Assembly (NCBI RefSeq): GCF_001425305.1
Contig: NZ_LMEE01000001.1
Coordinates: forward strand, 81,192 to 145,191
Direction of reading: 5' to 3'
Length of the DNA stretch: 64,000 nt
Origin: Phenylobacterium sp. Root1290
GTDB taxonomy: Bacteria > Pseudomonadota > Alphaproteobacteria > Caulobacterales > Caulobacteraceae
Position numbers and translations under genes: made by a program. Positions 7,997 through 16,252 of the stretch are shown here, one piece after another; the stretch's first letter is position 1, and the number at the start of each line of letters is the position of its first letter. The notes below the pieces were generated by a model. The model worked only from the letters and a program-made list of their open reading frames with translations. It ran no database searches and was not told the DNA's origin.

Positions 7997-9250
7997 ATGA
8001 AACCGCGTAATCAAGTGTCGAGGTCGGCGATCGAGCTGATCAAGCGCTTCGAAGGCTACCGCCGAAAGTCCGCCCAGTTGCCCGACGGCCGCTGGACGAT
8101 CGGCCATGGCCACACCCTGACCGCCCGCGAGGGCGCCGAAGTCTCGGAACAGGACGCCGAGGCGTTGCTGATCTACGACCTCATCGCCGTCTCGCATTCG
8201 ATCAACGAGTGGGTGTTCACCCCGCTTAGCCAGAACCAGTTCGACGCGCTCGCCGCCTTCACCTTTAACATCGGGGTCGAGAACTTCCGCCGCTCGTCCG
8301 TGCTGCGCCGCCTGAACGAAGGCAGCATGATCCAGGCCGCCTGCGCCATGGAGCTGTGGCGCAAGGCCGAGTTCGAAGGCGAGAGGATCGTGGTCGATGC
8401 GCTGGTTCGCCGACGCTCGGCCGAGAAGACCCTGTTCCTCACGCCTCCCGACGGCTGGGTTCCGGCCCCGTCGCCGGTGCTGAGGCCCAATATCGATCTG
8501 GACGCTACTGGCGTCGTGCCGCGCGAGACGCCCACCGCCCTGACCGCCCGTATGGAAGGCGCGAGGGCGTTCATCGAGCGTGATGAAGTTCACCAGGAAC
8601 GCCCGGCGGGTCCGGTGCTGGAGGACGACCTGCAGAGCCCAGCAGCAGCGGCGGCCGCCTCGGTTTCCTCGCGCCTGTCCAGCATCTTCAGTGAGCCGCT
8701 TCGCCAGGGTCCGGTCGTGGAGCCGGCCCCGCGGCTGGTCATCGAAGAGCCCGGCCCCCTCATGGCCGCCTTTCCTCAGCCGGCGGCGGAAGCCGCCTTC
8801 GTGCTGACGCCGCCGGTGGAAGAGGAGTTCGCGTCGCCGGAAGCGTTCGAGGCGCCGAAGCTGGAACTGGTCGCGGCCAATGAATCCGAACCCAACCTGT
8901 TCGACGAGGCGCCGCCGGCCGCCGCGCCGGAGGTCGAGGCCGAGCTCGAGCCCGCCCCGGACGAACCCGCGACGGCCCCGGCCATCGAGGTGGTGACTCC
9001 CAAGAAGCCTGGGCTGATGCCGGCGGTGGGCCTAGCCGGAGCTGGCGTGGCCCTCTTTGGCGGTTGCCTGTTCTGGGCGGTCAACATGCCCCAGCCGCAA
9101 GGCGATGGGGCGATGAACCCCGGTACGGTGGTGTGGCTGGCGGGGATCGCCGGCGTCGGTCTGATCGGGGTGGCCGTCTACATGATCTTGGACCGCCTGG
9201 GCCGGCCGGACATCGAGCATGTCGATGCGGTGCTGGAACGCGACGAATAG
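7997..9250 (+). CDS. spmX: SpmX-type polar localisation protein (GH24 lysozyme-fold domain plus two membrane helices)
   Basis: 417 residues. The N-terminal domain (about 1-150) is a phage-type GH24 muramidase fold with Glu19 in KRFEGYR and WTIGHGHTLTAREG. The middle (about 180-340) is acidic and proline-rich. Two membrane helices close the protein (GLAGAGVALFGGCLFWAV and VVWLAGIAGVGLIGVAVYMIL). This is exactly the architecture of Caulobacter SpmX, which marks the stalked pole and recruits and activates the histidine kinase DivJ; in related stalked bacteria it also specifies stalk position. I use the ATG at 7997 because residue numbering then places the catalytic-type Glu at 19 as in the Caulobacter protein; an upstream GTG exists. 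DivJ itself is not in the window. Confidence 0.9.
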   Translation: MKPRNQVSRSAIELIKRFEGYRRKSAQLPDGRWTIGHGHTLTAREGAEVSEQDAEALLIYDLIAVSHSINEWVFTPLSQNQFDALAAFTFNIGVENFRRSSVLRRLNEGSMIQAACAMELWRKAEFEGERIVVDALVRRRSAEKTLFLTPPDGWVPAPSPVLRPNIDLDATGVVPRETPTALTARMEGARAFIERDEVHQERPAGPVLEDDLQSPAAAAAASVSSRLSSIFSEPLRQGPVVEPAPRLVIEEPGPLMAAFPQPAAEAAFVLTPPVEEEFASPEAFEAPKLELVAANESEPNLFDEAPPAAAPEVEAELEPAPDEPATAPAIEVVTPKKPGLMPAVGLAGAGVALFGGCLFWAVNMPQPQGDGAMNPGTVVWLAGIAGVGLIGVAVYMILDRLGRPDIEHVDAVLERDE

Positions 9251-9297
9251 CCACGGGGCCGTTCCTCGCAAGGCGCGACGCGTGCTAACTATACAAC

Positions 9298-9711
9298 ATG
9301 ATGCGCGTCGTTTCCTTTGCGGCAGCCCTGAGCGTTCTGGCGCTCGGCGGCTGCGCCAGTTTTCATGGGCTTAGCTGCCCCTCGGGGCAGGAGTCGATGC
9401 GCACGGCTCAGCTCTTCTTCGGCCAAAATGTCGGCGGCAAACCTGGCGTTTCCGCGGCGGAATTCCGCAAGTTCGTTGACGAGGAACTGACGCCGCGTTT
9501 CCCGAGCGGACTGACCGTCCTGGAGGGCGGCGGCCAATGGAAGGGCGACGAAAACAAGCTTATCCGCGAAGCGTCCAAGGTCGTGGTGCTGGTGCTGCCC
9601 AACGGCATCGACGCCAACCTGAAGCTCAATGCCGCCCGCAAGGCCTACAAGGCGCGGTTCAATCAGGAATCGGTCCTGCTGGTGACCCAGCCCGCCTGCG
9701 TGGACTTCTAG
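9298..9711 (+). CDS. DUF3574 lipoprotein
   Basis: 137 residues. The N-terminus is a lipoprotein signal, with the lipobox LGGC placing the acylated Cys near residue 19. The remainder matches DUF3574: AQLFFGQNVGGKPGVSAAEF, a Trp-containing GQWKGDENKLIREASKVVVL and a Cys near the end (TQPACVDF). Members are small periplasmic proteins of unknown role. It starts 47 bases after spmX on the same strand and shares a 4-base stop overlap (CTAG) with the convergent XRE regulator gene. Confidence 0.82.
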   Translation: MMRVVSFAAALSVLALGGCASFHGLSCPSGQESMRTAQLFFGQNVGGKPGVSAAEFRKFVDEELTPRFPSGLTVLEGGGQWKGDENKLIREASKVVVLVLPNGIDANLKLNAARKAYKARFNQESVLLVTQPACVDF

Positions 9712-10514
9712 GCGGGCAGGCTGTCGGCGAGGGCGCGCAGCGCCTGACTTGTCTCGGCGTCGGCCGGGAAGAATGTCTCCAGGGTCAATTCCGACACCGT
9801 GACGTCCACCGGCGTGCCAAATACGGTCGTCGTGCTGAAGAACGACAGCAACCCCGCGGCGGTCTGGATGCGGAACGGCATGGCCACCCCGCCGAACTCG
9901 TCCGAGGGCTTGCGCGGCGGTTGGCCTCCCGGAATGGGGTAGGCCCTCAACTCGGTCAGCAACTCTGACAGCTGCGCATCCGCCGTGAGTTCGACCTCGC
10001 GCCGCAGACGATCGAGCAGATGGGCGCGCCATTCGTGCAGGTTGGCGATCCGCGACGCCAACCCTTGAGGGTGCAGGGTCAGCCGCAGCACGTTCATCGG
10101 CGCGGCCAGCAGCTCGGGGGCGACACCCTCCATCAGCGGCCCGATCATCCGGTTGGCGCTGACCAGGTTCCAGCCCCGATCAACCACCAGGGCAGGGTAG
10201 GGCTCGTGCCCGGTCAGGATCAGGTCGACAGCCCTGCGCGCGGCGACCAAGGCGGGATCGTCCAGCGATCGCTGTGGAAAGACCGGCGCGAAGCCCGCCG
10301 CCACCAGGATCGTGTTCCGTTCACGCAATGGGATCTCCAACTGCTCGGCCAGGCGCAGGACCATGTCCCGGCTGGGCTGGGCCCTACCAGTCTCGAGAAA
10401 GCTGAGGTGGCGGGTGGAGATCTCGGCGTCGAGCGCCAGGTCGAGCTGGCTGAGACGGCGGCGCTGGCGCCATTGGCGAAGGTGGTCGCCCACCGCTGTT
10501 GCTGTTGCGATCAT
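9708..10514 (-). CDS. XRE-family transcriptional regulator with MmyB-like ligand-binding domain
   Basis: 268 residues. An N-terminal helix-turn-helix (about 8-65; LRQWRQRRRLSQLDLALDAEISTRHLSFLETGRAQPS) is followed by an MmyB-like, PAS-fold ligand-binding domain (about 100-260; LVVDRGWNLVSANRMIGPLMEG, then LASRIANLHEWRAHLLDRLRRE). Such regulators usually control an adjacent oxidoreductase. No obvious divergent target lies here; instead the gene is preceded on its own strand by a 22-codon ORF and a terminator, suggesting regulated read-through. The ATG at 10514 has no strong ribosome-binding site in view. Confidence 0.88.
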   Translation of the reverse strand: MIATATAVGDHLRQWRQRRRLSQLDLALDAEISTRHLSFLETGRAQPSRDMVLRLAEQLEIPLRERNTILVAAGFAPVFPQRSLDDPALVAARRAVDLILTGHEPYPALVVDRGWNLVSANRMIGPLMEGVAPELLAAPMNVLRLTLHPQGLASRIANLHEWRAHLLDRLRREVELTADAQLSELLTELRAYPIPGGQPPRKPSDEFGGVAMPFRIQTAAGLLSFFSTTTVFGTPVDVTVSELTLETFFPADAETSQALRALADSLPA

Positions 10515-10592
10515 GGGTGGAGCCTAGCGGCGCACAGGCCTGGGCTCCATGACCTTGCAGGTAATGGGCGAGATGCTCAGCCCAGAAAGACA

Positions 10593-10624
10593 AAGGGCCG
10601 GCTCTCTTGCGAGAACCGGCCCTT
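10593..10624 (-). terminator. Intrinsic terminator between the 22-codon ORF and the XRE gene
   Basis: A 14-bp stem with a single G-T pair (minus-strand arm AAGGGCCGGTTCTC) closes a GCAA loop and is followed on the minus strand by TTTGTCTTTC. It sits 37 bases after the stop of the small ORF and about 78 bases before the XRE start codon, so it would stop transcripts coming from the patatin/small-ORF side unless suppressed. Confidence 0.8.
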
Positions 10625-10661
10625 CCATTGTCGGACCGCAGTGCGGCCCGCAACTCGGCGC

Positions 10662-10730
10662 TTACTTGGAGACCTCGTAAGCGGCGACCCGGGTCGCGGC
10701 TTCCACACTCGGATGAGGACAATGAGACAC
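10662..10730 (-). CDS. 22-residue ORF with a very strong Shine-Dalgarno site (possible leader peptide)
   Basis: A GTG-started ORF encoding 22 residues (begins MSHCPHPSV, ends YEVSK). Upstream on the same strand is GAAAGGAGGTGACCC, which matches the complement of the alphaproteobacterial 16S rRNA 3' tail at all but one of 15 positions, with 2 bases between this match and the GTG. A perfect 14-bp palindrome (10684-10697) lies inside the ORF and an intrinsic terminator follows 37 bases downstream. The layout (short ORF, hairpin, terminator, then the XRE gene) is like a leader/attenuator, but the peptide has no run of regulatory codons. It could instead be a free-standing small protein. I do not recognise a family. 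Confidence 0.55.
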   Translation of the reverse strand: MSHCPHPSVEAATRVAAYEVSK

Positions 10731-10809
10731 TGGGTCACCTCCTTTCAGCTGTTGAACAGGAATTTCAATATGGGACCGAATGGGCCGCTTCGCAAACCCT
10801 CTTCGTATC

Positions 10810-12588
10810 TCACGTCAGCGTGACCGCCCGGAGTTCGTGCTCGTCCTCGGTATCGGGGCGACGGCGCAGTTCGGTGACCGGGCGGGTGAGCTTGTCCAAC
10901 GCCTCGATCGTGGCGCGGTAGCCTGCCTCGACCGCGGGGGCATAGGCCGACCAATCGCGAATTTCCACGCCGGTCAGATCGGGGGTGATCAGGACGTCGG
11001 TGGCCTCGCGGGCGGCGGCGAGATCGCGTCCCGTGGAGACGGTCGCCGCGCGCATCAGCAGCGACACGATGGGCGGCCCCTTGCGCCACTGGCCCGAACG
11101 AATCCAGCGCCAGACCGACTCCGGGCGCGCGACGTCGTCGGCGGTGATCGACCGGCCGCGGCTGACATCGACCCCGACGATGGGGCCAAGTTGCGACAGG
11201 CGCATGATGTCGGCGGGGAAGTTCTTCATCACCGCGCCGTCGACCAGCACGTTGTTGTCGCTGGTGGTCGCCGGGGGCAGCACGCCGGGCAGGGAGATCG
11301 TCGCGCGCAGCGCCTCACGCAGGAGCCCGCCCTTGTGAAGCTGATAGGCGCCGGTGGTGAGGTTCGACGACACGCAGAAGAACGGCAGCCATAGATCGGC
11401 GATCTGGATGTCGCCGAAGTGCTTGGCCAGCCGCTCGCGCACTTTTTCGCCCCGGGTCATGGCGAGCAGCGGAAGGGCGATATCGTCCAACGGGCTGGTG
11501 GTGACGAAGGCGTCGCGGATGCGCTCGTCCATCTCCGGGCCGTCCCATCCGACCGCCAGGCCGGCCCCGACGATCGCGCCCATCGAGACACCGCCGACGA
11601 AGTCGATGGGGACGCCGCGTTCCTTCAGGGCCTTGATCGCCCCGACGTGCGCGTAGGCGCGTGCGCCGCCGCCCGACAGCACCAGGCCGACGGACTGCCC
11701 GGTGAGCAGCCGCGCCATCCGCTGCACGTCCTCGGCGTTGTCGTGGCGCACATGGAAAAGGCGCGACGGCTGCAGGGCGTCGACCCAGGCCTGCGACCCG
11801 CGCGGAGTCTTGCAGGCCTTTGGTTGCACCAGGATCAGGTCGACCAGACGCTGGACCTGCAGCGGCTCGGCATGAGCCAGGCCCTCGGGCGGCGGCGCGG
11901 CGTCGCCGCGCGCCACGCGGAAGAGTCGGTCCACCTGGCGGCCGACGACCTGGCGCCAGCCGATGTCGTCAGCCTCGGCGGCATAGAGGACGAAGTCGTA
12001 GTCGCGCTCGACCTCGGAGAACCACTCGGTCGGCGCGCTCTGAGCTTCGCTGCCGACCACGGTCACCGAGAAGCCGAGACGGCCGATCTCGCGGGCGACC
12101 TTGTCGAGCAGCGGCCTGACGGGGACGGGCGCGCCCGTGGCGACGAAGCCGTAGACCGACGGCTCGCCCACCGAGGTCTTGGTCGCCGCCTGGCGGCTGC
12201 GCAAGATCATCAGCCTAGCCAGTTCGGTCATCACCGAGGCGTCAGCCTCGGCGGCTTCGAAGAAGGCGTCGCGCGGCAGGGCGAAGATTTCCGAATCGCG
12301 CAGGGCCACGACCGAGCCGCTATGCGGCGCCCCGGCGATCAACGACATTTCGCCGGCCGGCTCTCCGGGGCGAATTACGCCCAGGAACTGGGGCTCGCCG
12401 TTCTCTTCCTTGCGGAAGGCGCCTAGCCGCCCGGCACGGAGGAAATAGAGGTGGTCCGCCGGTTCGCCGGCCTGGAACAGGGTGGCGCCGCCCGGCAGGG
12501 AGAACCACGTCGCTTCGCCGTGGCCGCGCTCCTCATAGAAGAGGCGCGCCAACGCGGAGTCGCTGGGAATATCGGGCAAACTGACCAC
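10810..12588 (-). CDS. Cyclic-nucleotide-binding-domain patatin-like phospholipase (NTE/RssA family)
   Basis: 592 residues with a GTG start. An N-terminal cNMP-binding-type domain (about 20-140; LFQAGEPADHLYFLRAGRLGAF, GEPAGEMSLIAGAPHSGSVVAL) precedes a linker and a patatin domain. The catalytic parts are the oxyanion loop GGGARAYAHVG, the nucleophile elbow GVSMG (Ser near 333) and the DGA dyad (Asp near 449; VDGAVMKNFPADIM). Bacterial members of this neuropathy-target-esterase family hydrolyse phospholipid or lysophospholipid at the membrane. The gene stands alone on the minus strand and is followed by the 22-codon ORF. Whether it binds cAMP is not evident from sequence. Confidence 0.9.
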   Translation of the reverse strand: MVSLPDIPSDSALARLFYEERGHGEATWFSLPGGATLFQAGEPADHLYFLRAGRLGAFRKEENGEPQFLGVIRPGEPAGEMSLIAGAPHSGSVVALRDSEIFALPRDAFFEAAEADASVMTELARLMILRSRQAATKTSVGEPSVYGFVATGAPVPVRPLLDKVAREIGRLGFSVTVVGSEAQSAPTEWFSEVERDYDFVLYAAEADDIGWRQVVGRQVDRLFRVARGDAAPPPEGLAHAEPLQVQRLVDLILVQPKACKTPRGSQAWVDALQPSRLFHVRHDNAEDVQRMARLLTGQSVGLVLSGGGARAYAHVGAIKALKERGVPIDFVGGVSMGAIVGAGLAVGWDGPEMDERIRDAFVTTSPLDDIALPLLAMTRGEKVRERLAKHFGDIQIADLWLPFFCVSSNLTTGAYQLHKGGLLREALRATISLPGVLPPATTSDNNVLVDGAVMKNFPADIMRLSQLGPIVGVDVSRGRSITADDVARPESVWRWIRSGQWRKGPPIVSLLMRAATVSTGRDLAAAREATDVLITPDLTGVEIRDWSAYAPAVEAGYRATIEALDKLTRPVTELRRRPDTEDEHELRAVTLT

Positions 12589-12685
12589 GGGAGGAACCTA
12601 GCTTGCGTCGCCCCGGGGAGCTATGGCTTGGCCTGATCCAAAGTTTCGGTCCAGCGTTCTTGTTAGGCTTTAGGAGCCCGTAGAC

Positions 12686-13522
12686 ATGACCAACCCCATC
12701 GCCGACCCGCTGGTCGAAATCACCGACACCGACGCCGAGTCCCGGCTGGTGGACATCGACGCGACGCCGGAAGGCGTGGCGACCGTGACCCTCAACCGCG
12801 CGTTCCGCCGTAACGCCTTCAACGCCGAGCTGATCGCCGCCCTGCACGAAGCCTTCGAGACCCTCCAGGGCGCGGAGGGCGTGCGCGTGGTGTTCCTGCG
12901 CGGGGCCGGCGGCACGTTCAGCGCGGGCGCGGACCTGGAGTGGATGCGCGAGGCTATTGACCGCACCGAGTCCGACAACCGCGACGACGCGATGCAGCTG
13001 GCCCGAATGCTCAAGAGTCTGTGGGACATCCCGGCCCTGACTGTGGCCCTGGTCGAGGGCGGCGCGTTCGGCGGCGGGGCTGGGCTGGCGGCCGCCTGTG
13101 ACATGGCCGTCGCCACCGTCGACGCCAAATTCAGCTTCTCCGAAGTGCGGCTGGGCCTGATCGCCGCGACCATCAGCCCCTATGTCGTCGGCGCGATCGG
13201 CCCGCGGCAGGCGCGGGCGCTGTTCGCCACCGGCAAGGTGTTCGACGCCGCACATGCCGAGAAGATCGGCCTGGTGAACGAAGTCGTCGCGGACACGGCC
13301 GCGCTGGAAGCCGCGCGCGACCGCATCGGCGTCGAGATGATGGCCTGCGGCCCCGAAGCGGTGGCCGCGTCCAAGAAGTTGGTCGAGGACGTCGCCTATC
13401 GTCCGGTCGAGGACGTCATGGAAGAGACGGCCCGCCGCATCGCCCGCACCCGGGTCAGTCCCGAGGGCCAGGAGGGTGTTCGCGCCTTCCTGGAGAAGCG
13501 CAAGCCGAACTGGCAAGTCTGA
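12686..13522 (+). CDS. Enoyl-CoA hydratase/isomerase family protein
   Basis: 278 residues of crotonase fold. The oxyanion-hole segments are FSAGADLEWMREA and the glycine-rich EGGAFGGGAGLAAACDMAVA; FSFSEVRLGLIAATISPYVV is also typical. The ADLEWM pattern resembles methylglutaconyl-CoA hydratase-like members of leucine breakdown, but that assignment cannot be settled by eye. An AGGAG sits upstream of the ATG. Eight bases after its stop begins a DUF1489 gene on the same strand. Confidence 0.88.
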   Translation: MTNPIADPLVEITDTDAESRLVDIDATPEGVATVTLNRAFRRNAFNAELIAALHEAFETLQGAEGVRVVFLRGAGGTFSAGADLEWMREAIDRTESDNRDDAMQLARMLKSLWDIPALTVALVEGGAFGGGAGLAAACDMAVATVDAKFSFSEVRLGLIAATISPYVVGAIGPRQARALFATGKVFDAAHAEKIGLVNEVVADTAALEAARDRIGVEMMACGPEAVAASKKLVEDVAYRPVEDVMEETARRIARTRVSPEGQEGVRAFLEKRKPNWQV

Positions 13523-13530
13523 ACACGTCC

Positions 13531-13929
13531 ATGGCGTTGAACATGATCAAGCTGGTGGTGGGGTGCGACACCATCGAGGATCTGCTCGCCTGGCATCAGG
13601 CGGGCCGGCCCTGGATCATGCACACCCGCCAGACGCCCAAACGGGCGGCTGAACTGCTGGACGGCGGATCGCTCTACCGGGTGTTCAGGGGCGTGATCAT
13701 GTGCCGACAGCGCATCCTGGCCGTCGATACTGTGGGGGAGGCGGTCAACGCGCGCTGCGAAGTGACCGTCGATCCAGAGATAATCCGCGTGGCGCCGACG
13801 CCTAGGCGTGCGTTCCAGGGCTGGCGCTATCTGGAGGCCAAGGACGCGCCGCCGGACCTCTCCGGAGGCGTGGACGGCGACATTCCTCCGGAATTGGCGC
13901 GGCAGCTGCGAGAGGCCGGCGCCTGGTGA
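13531..13929 (+). CDS. DUF1489 family protein
   Basis: 132 residues beginning MALNMIKLVVGCDTIEDLLAWHQ and containing GSLYRVFRGVIMCRQRIL and APTPRRAFQGWRYLEAKDAPPDL, which are characteristic of this small alphaproteobacterial family of unknown function. It is cytoplasmic, with no signal or membrane segment. It follows the enoyl-CoA hydratase by 8 bases, so the two are likely co-transcribed. Length is normal for the family. Confidence 0.85.
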   Translation: MALNMIKLVVGCDTIEDLLAWHQAGRPWIMHTRQTPKRAAELLDGGSLYRVFRGVIMCRQRILAVDTVGEAVNARCEVTVDPEIIRVAPTPRRAFQGWRYLEAKDAPPDLSGGVDGDIPPELARQLREAGAW

Positions 13930-13971
13930 GCCGTGTGCAACGCGAACCGGCCTGACGGCGGTGGGCGGGTG

Positions 13972-14826
13972 TTATTGCACCGCCATGTTGTCGATCAGCC
14001 GGGTCTTGCCGATCATTGCCGCAGCGAGGATCCGGGCCGGGACAGCGAGCGGGCCGGGGCCGGGATGGCTGAGGTCGTCTGCGTTGCGAACCTCGAAATA
14101 GTCGATGCGCTGGAAGCCGGCGCGCTCGAGCGCCGCGATACCGGTCGCCTCGACACGCTCGACGCTCTCGCCGGCCTTGAGGCGACGGACCGCGTCGGCA
14201 AGCGCGACGTTCATCCGGCCGGCCACTTCCCGCTCGGCCGGGCTCAGATAGGCGTTGCGCGAGGAGCGGGCGAGGCCGTCCTCCAGACGCGAGGTCGGCG
14301 CGCCGACGATCTCGACCGGAATGTCCAGGTCGCGGACCAGGCGCTTGATGACCTGGAGCTGCTGGTAGTCCTTTTCGCCGAAGACGGCGACGTCGGGGCC
14401 GCACTGCAGGAGCAGCTTGCTGACGATGGTCGCCACGCCGGCGAAGTGGCCGGGGCGCGCGGCGCCGTCGAGCGGTTCTGACACGCCGGTCACGGTGACC
14501 GTGGTCGAAAAGCCGTCGGGATACATTTCGCGCACGGTCGGTGCGAACAGCAGGTCGCAGCCGGCGCCGGCCAGCAGCGCCGCGTCGCGGGCCTCGTCGC
14601 GAGGATAGGCGTCGAAGTCCTCGTTCGGGCCGAATTGGGTCGGATTGACGAAGACGCTGGCGACCACGCGTTCGGCCTTGGCCTTGGCCAGGGTCACCAG
14701 CGACAGGTGTCCGTCATGCAGCGCGCCCATAGTGGGGGTCAGGGCCACCCGCTCGCCGGCGCTTTTCCAGGCCGCGACCTGGGCGCGGAGCTCGGCGACG
14801 GTGCGGACGATGGCGATCTGGGACAT
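13972..14826 (-). CDS. panC: Pantothenate synthetase
   Basis: Condenses pantoate and beta-alanine using ATP, the last step of pantothenate (CoA precursor) synthesis. The 284-residue protein has the nucleotidyl-transferase motif TPTMGALHDGHLSL (about 30-43), VFVNPTQFGPNEDFDAYPR, GVSEPLDGAARPGHFAGVATIV, FGEKDYQQLQVI and RLEDGLARSSRNAYLSPAER. I use the ATG at 14826 (MSQIAIVRTV); an in-frame start 22 codons upstream would add an unconserved tail. It is divergent from mipZ across a 169-base intergenic region. Confidence 0.95.
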   Translation of the reverse strand: MSQIAIVRTVAELRAQVAAWKSAGERVALTPTMGALHDGHLSLVTLAKAKAERVVASVFVNPTQFGPNEDFDAYPRDEARDAALLAGAGCDLLFAPTVREMYPDGFSTTVTVTGVSEPLDGAARPGHFAGVATIVSKLLLQCGPDVAVFGEKDYQQLQVIKRLVRDLDIPVEIVGAPTSRLEDGLARSSRNAYLSPAEREVAGRMNVALADAVRRLKAGESVERVEATGIAALERAGFQRIDYFEVRNADDLSHPGPGPLAVPARILAAAMIGKTRLIDNMAVQ

Positions 14827-14951
14827 GCTGGACTCGTGGGGCAAGGTGTGGGGCTTATGGCGCGGTCGGCCCTTGGCGTCTATTCCATCCACAGCCCTGG
14901 CGGCGCCTTACGTTGACGCCGCGTCGTGGTGAAGGTTCCTGTTAACCAATA

Positions 14952-14975
14952 GAATCGGTGCGAAGCCGCCGAATC
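14952..14975. promoter_or_regulatory. Two GANTC (CcrM methylation) sites upstream of mipZ
   Basis: GAATC occurs at 14952-14956 and again at 14971-14975, 19 bases apart, 40 and 21 bases before the mipZ ATG. In Caulobacter, CcrM methylates GANTC, and GcrA activates transcription at methylated sites; mipZ is one of the genes reported to depend on this. The presence of the sites is direct observation; the regulation is inferred from Caulobacter. Confidence 0.55.
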
Positions 14976-14995
14976 GGTTGTGGAGTTAAGGATCG

Positions 14996-15820
14996 ATGTC
15001 ACAAGCCAAGGTGATCGTCGTCGGGAACGAGAAGGGCGGGGCTGGAAAGTCCACGATCGCCATCCACCTGGCGACCGCGCTGCTGCATGGCGGAGCCAAG
15101 GTTGCGACCCTGGACCTGGACGTGCGCCAGCAGTCCATGGGGCACTTCTTCGCGCATCGCCGCGCATGGCTGGACGCCAATGGCGCGGTCGCGCCGTTGC
15201 CGCTGGAGTTTCCGCTGGGCGCCGAGCTGGCGAAGGCCGCCGATGAGGAAGCGCTGGCCCGTTTCGAAGAGGCGTTCGGCCTGGCGGCCGAGCAGGCCGA
15301 CTTCGTGCTGATCGACACGCCCGGCAGCGACACGGCGATCGGCCGCGCGGCGCACGGCATGGCCGACCTCATCGTGACGCCGATGAACGACAGTTTCGTC
15401 GACTTCGACATGCTGGGCGTAGTCGATCCGGTGAGTCTGGAGCTGAAGCGTCCCAGCCTCTATTCCGAGACGGTCTGGAACAGCCGCAAGGCGCGCGCGG
15501 TCTCCACCGGCAAGTCGATCGACTGGGTGGTGCTGCGCAACCGTCTGGCGCCGACCGAGGCGCGCAACCGCAAGCGCCTGGACGAGCGCGTGCAGGCGCT
15601 GTCGCGCCGGGTCGGCTTCCGCGTTGGGCCGGGTCTGCGCGACCGGGTGATCTATCGCGAGCTGTTCCCGTTCGGCCTGACCATCGCCGACCTGTCGCCG
15701 ACCATCCGGCCGGTGGCCATGTCGCTGCAGCACGTGGCCGCGCGCCAGGAGCTGCGGGCCCTGATGGGATCGCTGGGCTTATCGGGCCTGGGCGGCGAAG
15801 AGCTCCTGGCGGCGCAATAG
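14996..15820 (+). CDS. mipZ: Division-plane positioning ATPase MipZ
   Basis: 274 residues of the ParA/MinD superfamily. The deviant Walker A motif GNEKGGAGKST (residues 10-20) is intact, as is the DLDVRQQSMGHFF segment that carries the second conserved aspartate and the FVLIDTPGSDT Walker B/switch II region. MipZ forms a bipolar gradient by interacting with ParB at the origins and inhibits FtsZ assembly away from mid-cell. Length and motifs match Caulobacter MipZ. It has no MinE-type partner, and parAB are not in the window. The DnaJ-like gene follows after 9 bases. Confidence 0.95.
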   Translation: MSQAKVIVVGNEKGGAGKSTIAIHLATALLHGGAKVATLDLDVRQQSMGHFFAHRRAWLDANGAVAPLPLEFPLGAELAKAADEEALARFEEAFGLAAEQADFVLIDTPGSDTAIGRAAHGMADLIVTPMNDSFVDFDMLGVVDPVSLELKRPSLYSETVWNSRKARAVSTGKSIDWVVLRNRLAPTEARNRKRLDERVQALSRRVGFRVGPGLRDRVIYRELFPFGLTIADLSPTIRPVAMSLQHVAARQELRALMGSLGLSGLGGEELLAAQ

Positions 15821-15829
15821 CCTGGCCCG

Positions 15830-16249
15830 ATGCTGTACCTGGCGATCGGCTGCGCGGCGCTGTTGCTGCTGGTCTGGCTTACCCGTGGCAAGCCCATGCT
15901 GAAGCGGCGGGAGTGGCGATTCCTGGCCGGCGCGCTGGCGATCGCCTGCTTCGCGGCGGCGGCCTATGTCGGCGTGCGCGGCGGCTGGGGGAAGTCGATC
16001 GTGCTGGTGGTGATGGGGCTATGGTTGGCGGTGTCGACCCGCCGGACCGGCATGATCCCGCCGCCCTCGGCCGGTCGCCTCAGCGATAGCGAGGCGCGCT
16101 CGATACTGGGGGTCGGGCCCGACGCCAGCGAGGCCGAGATCAAGGAAGCCTATGGCCGCCTGATGCGCATGGCCCACCCCGACAAGGGTGGGACCAGCGG
16201 CCTGGCCGCGCAGTTGAACGCGGCCAGGGATCGTCTTCTCAAGAAGTAG
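15830..16249 (+). CDS. Membrane-anchored DnaJ-domain protein
   Basis: 139 residues. Two hydrophobic segments at the N-terminus (YLAIGCAALLLLVWLT and FLAGALAIACFAAAAYVGV, then IVLVVMGLWLAVS) are followed by a C-terminal J domain with the essential HPD (MRMAHPDKGG, near residues 118-120). The arrangement resembles mitochondrial Pam18/Tim14 and their bacterial relatives, which stimulate a DnaK-type ATPase at the membrane. It begins 9 bases after mipZ and is probably co-transcribed with it. Its stop nearly meets the convergent carboxypeptidase gene. Confidence 0.88.
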   Translation: MLYLAIGCAALLLLVWLTRGKPMLKRREWRFLAGALAIACFAAAAYVGVRGGWGKSIVLVVMGLWLAVSTRRTGMIPPPSAGRLSDSEARSILGVGPDASEAEIKEAYGRLMRMAHPDKGGTSGLAAQLNAARDRLLKK

Positions 16250-16252
16250 TCG

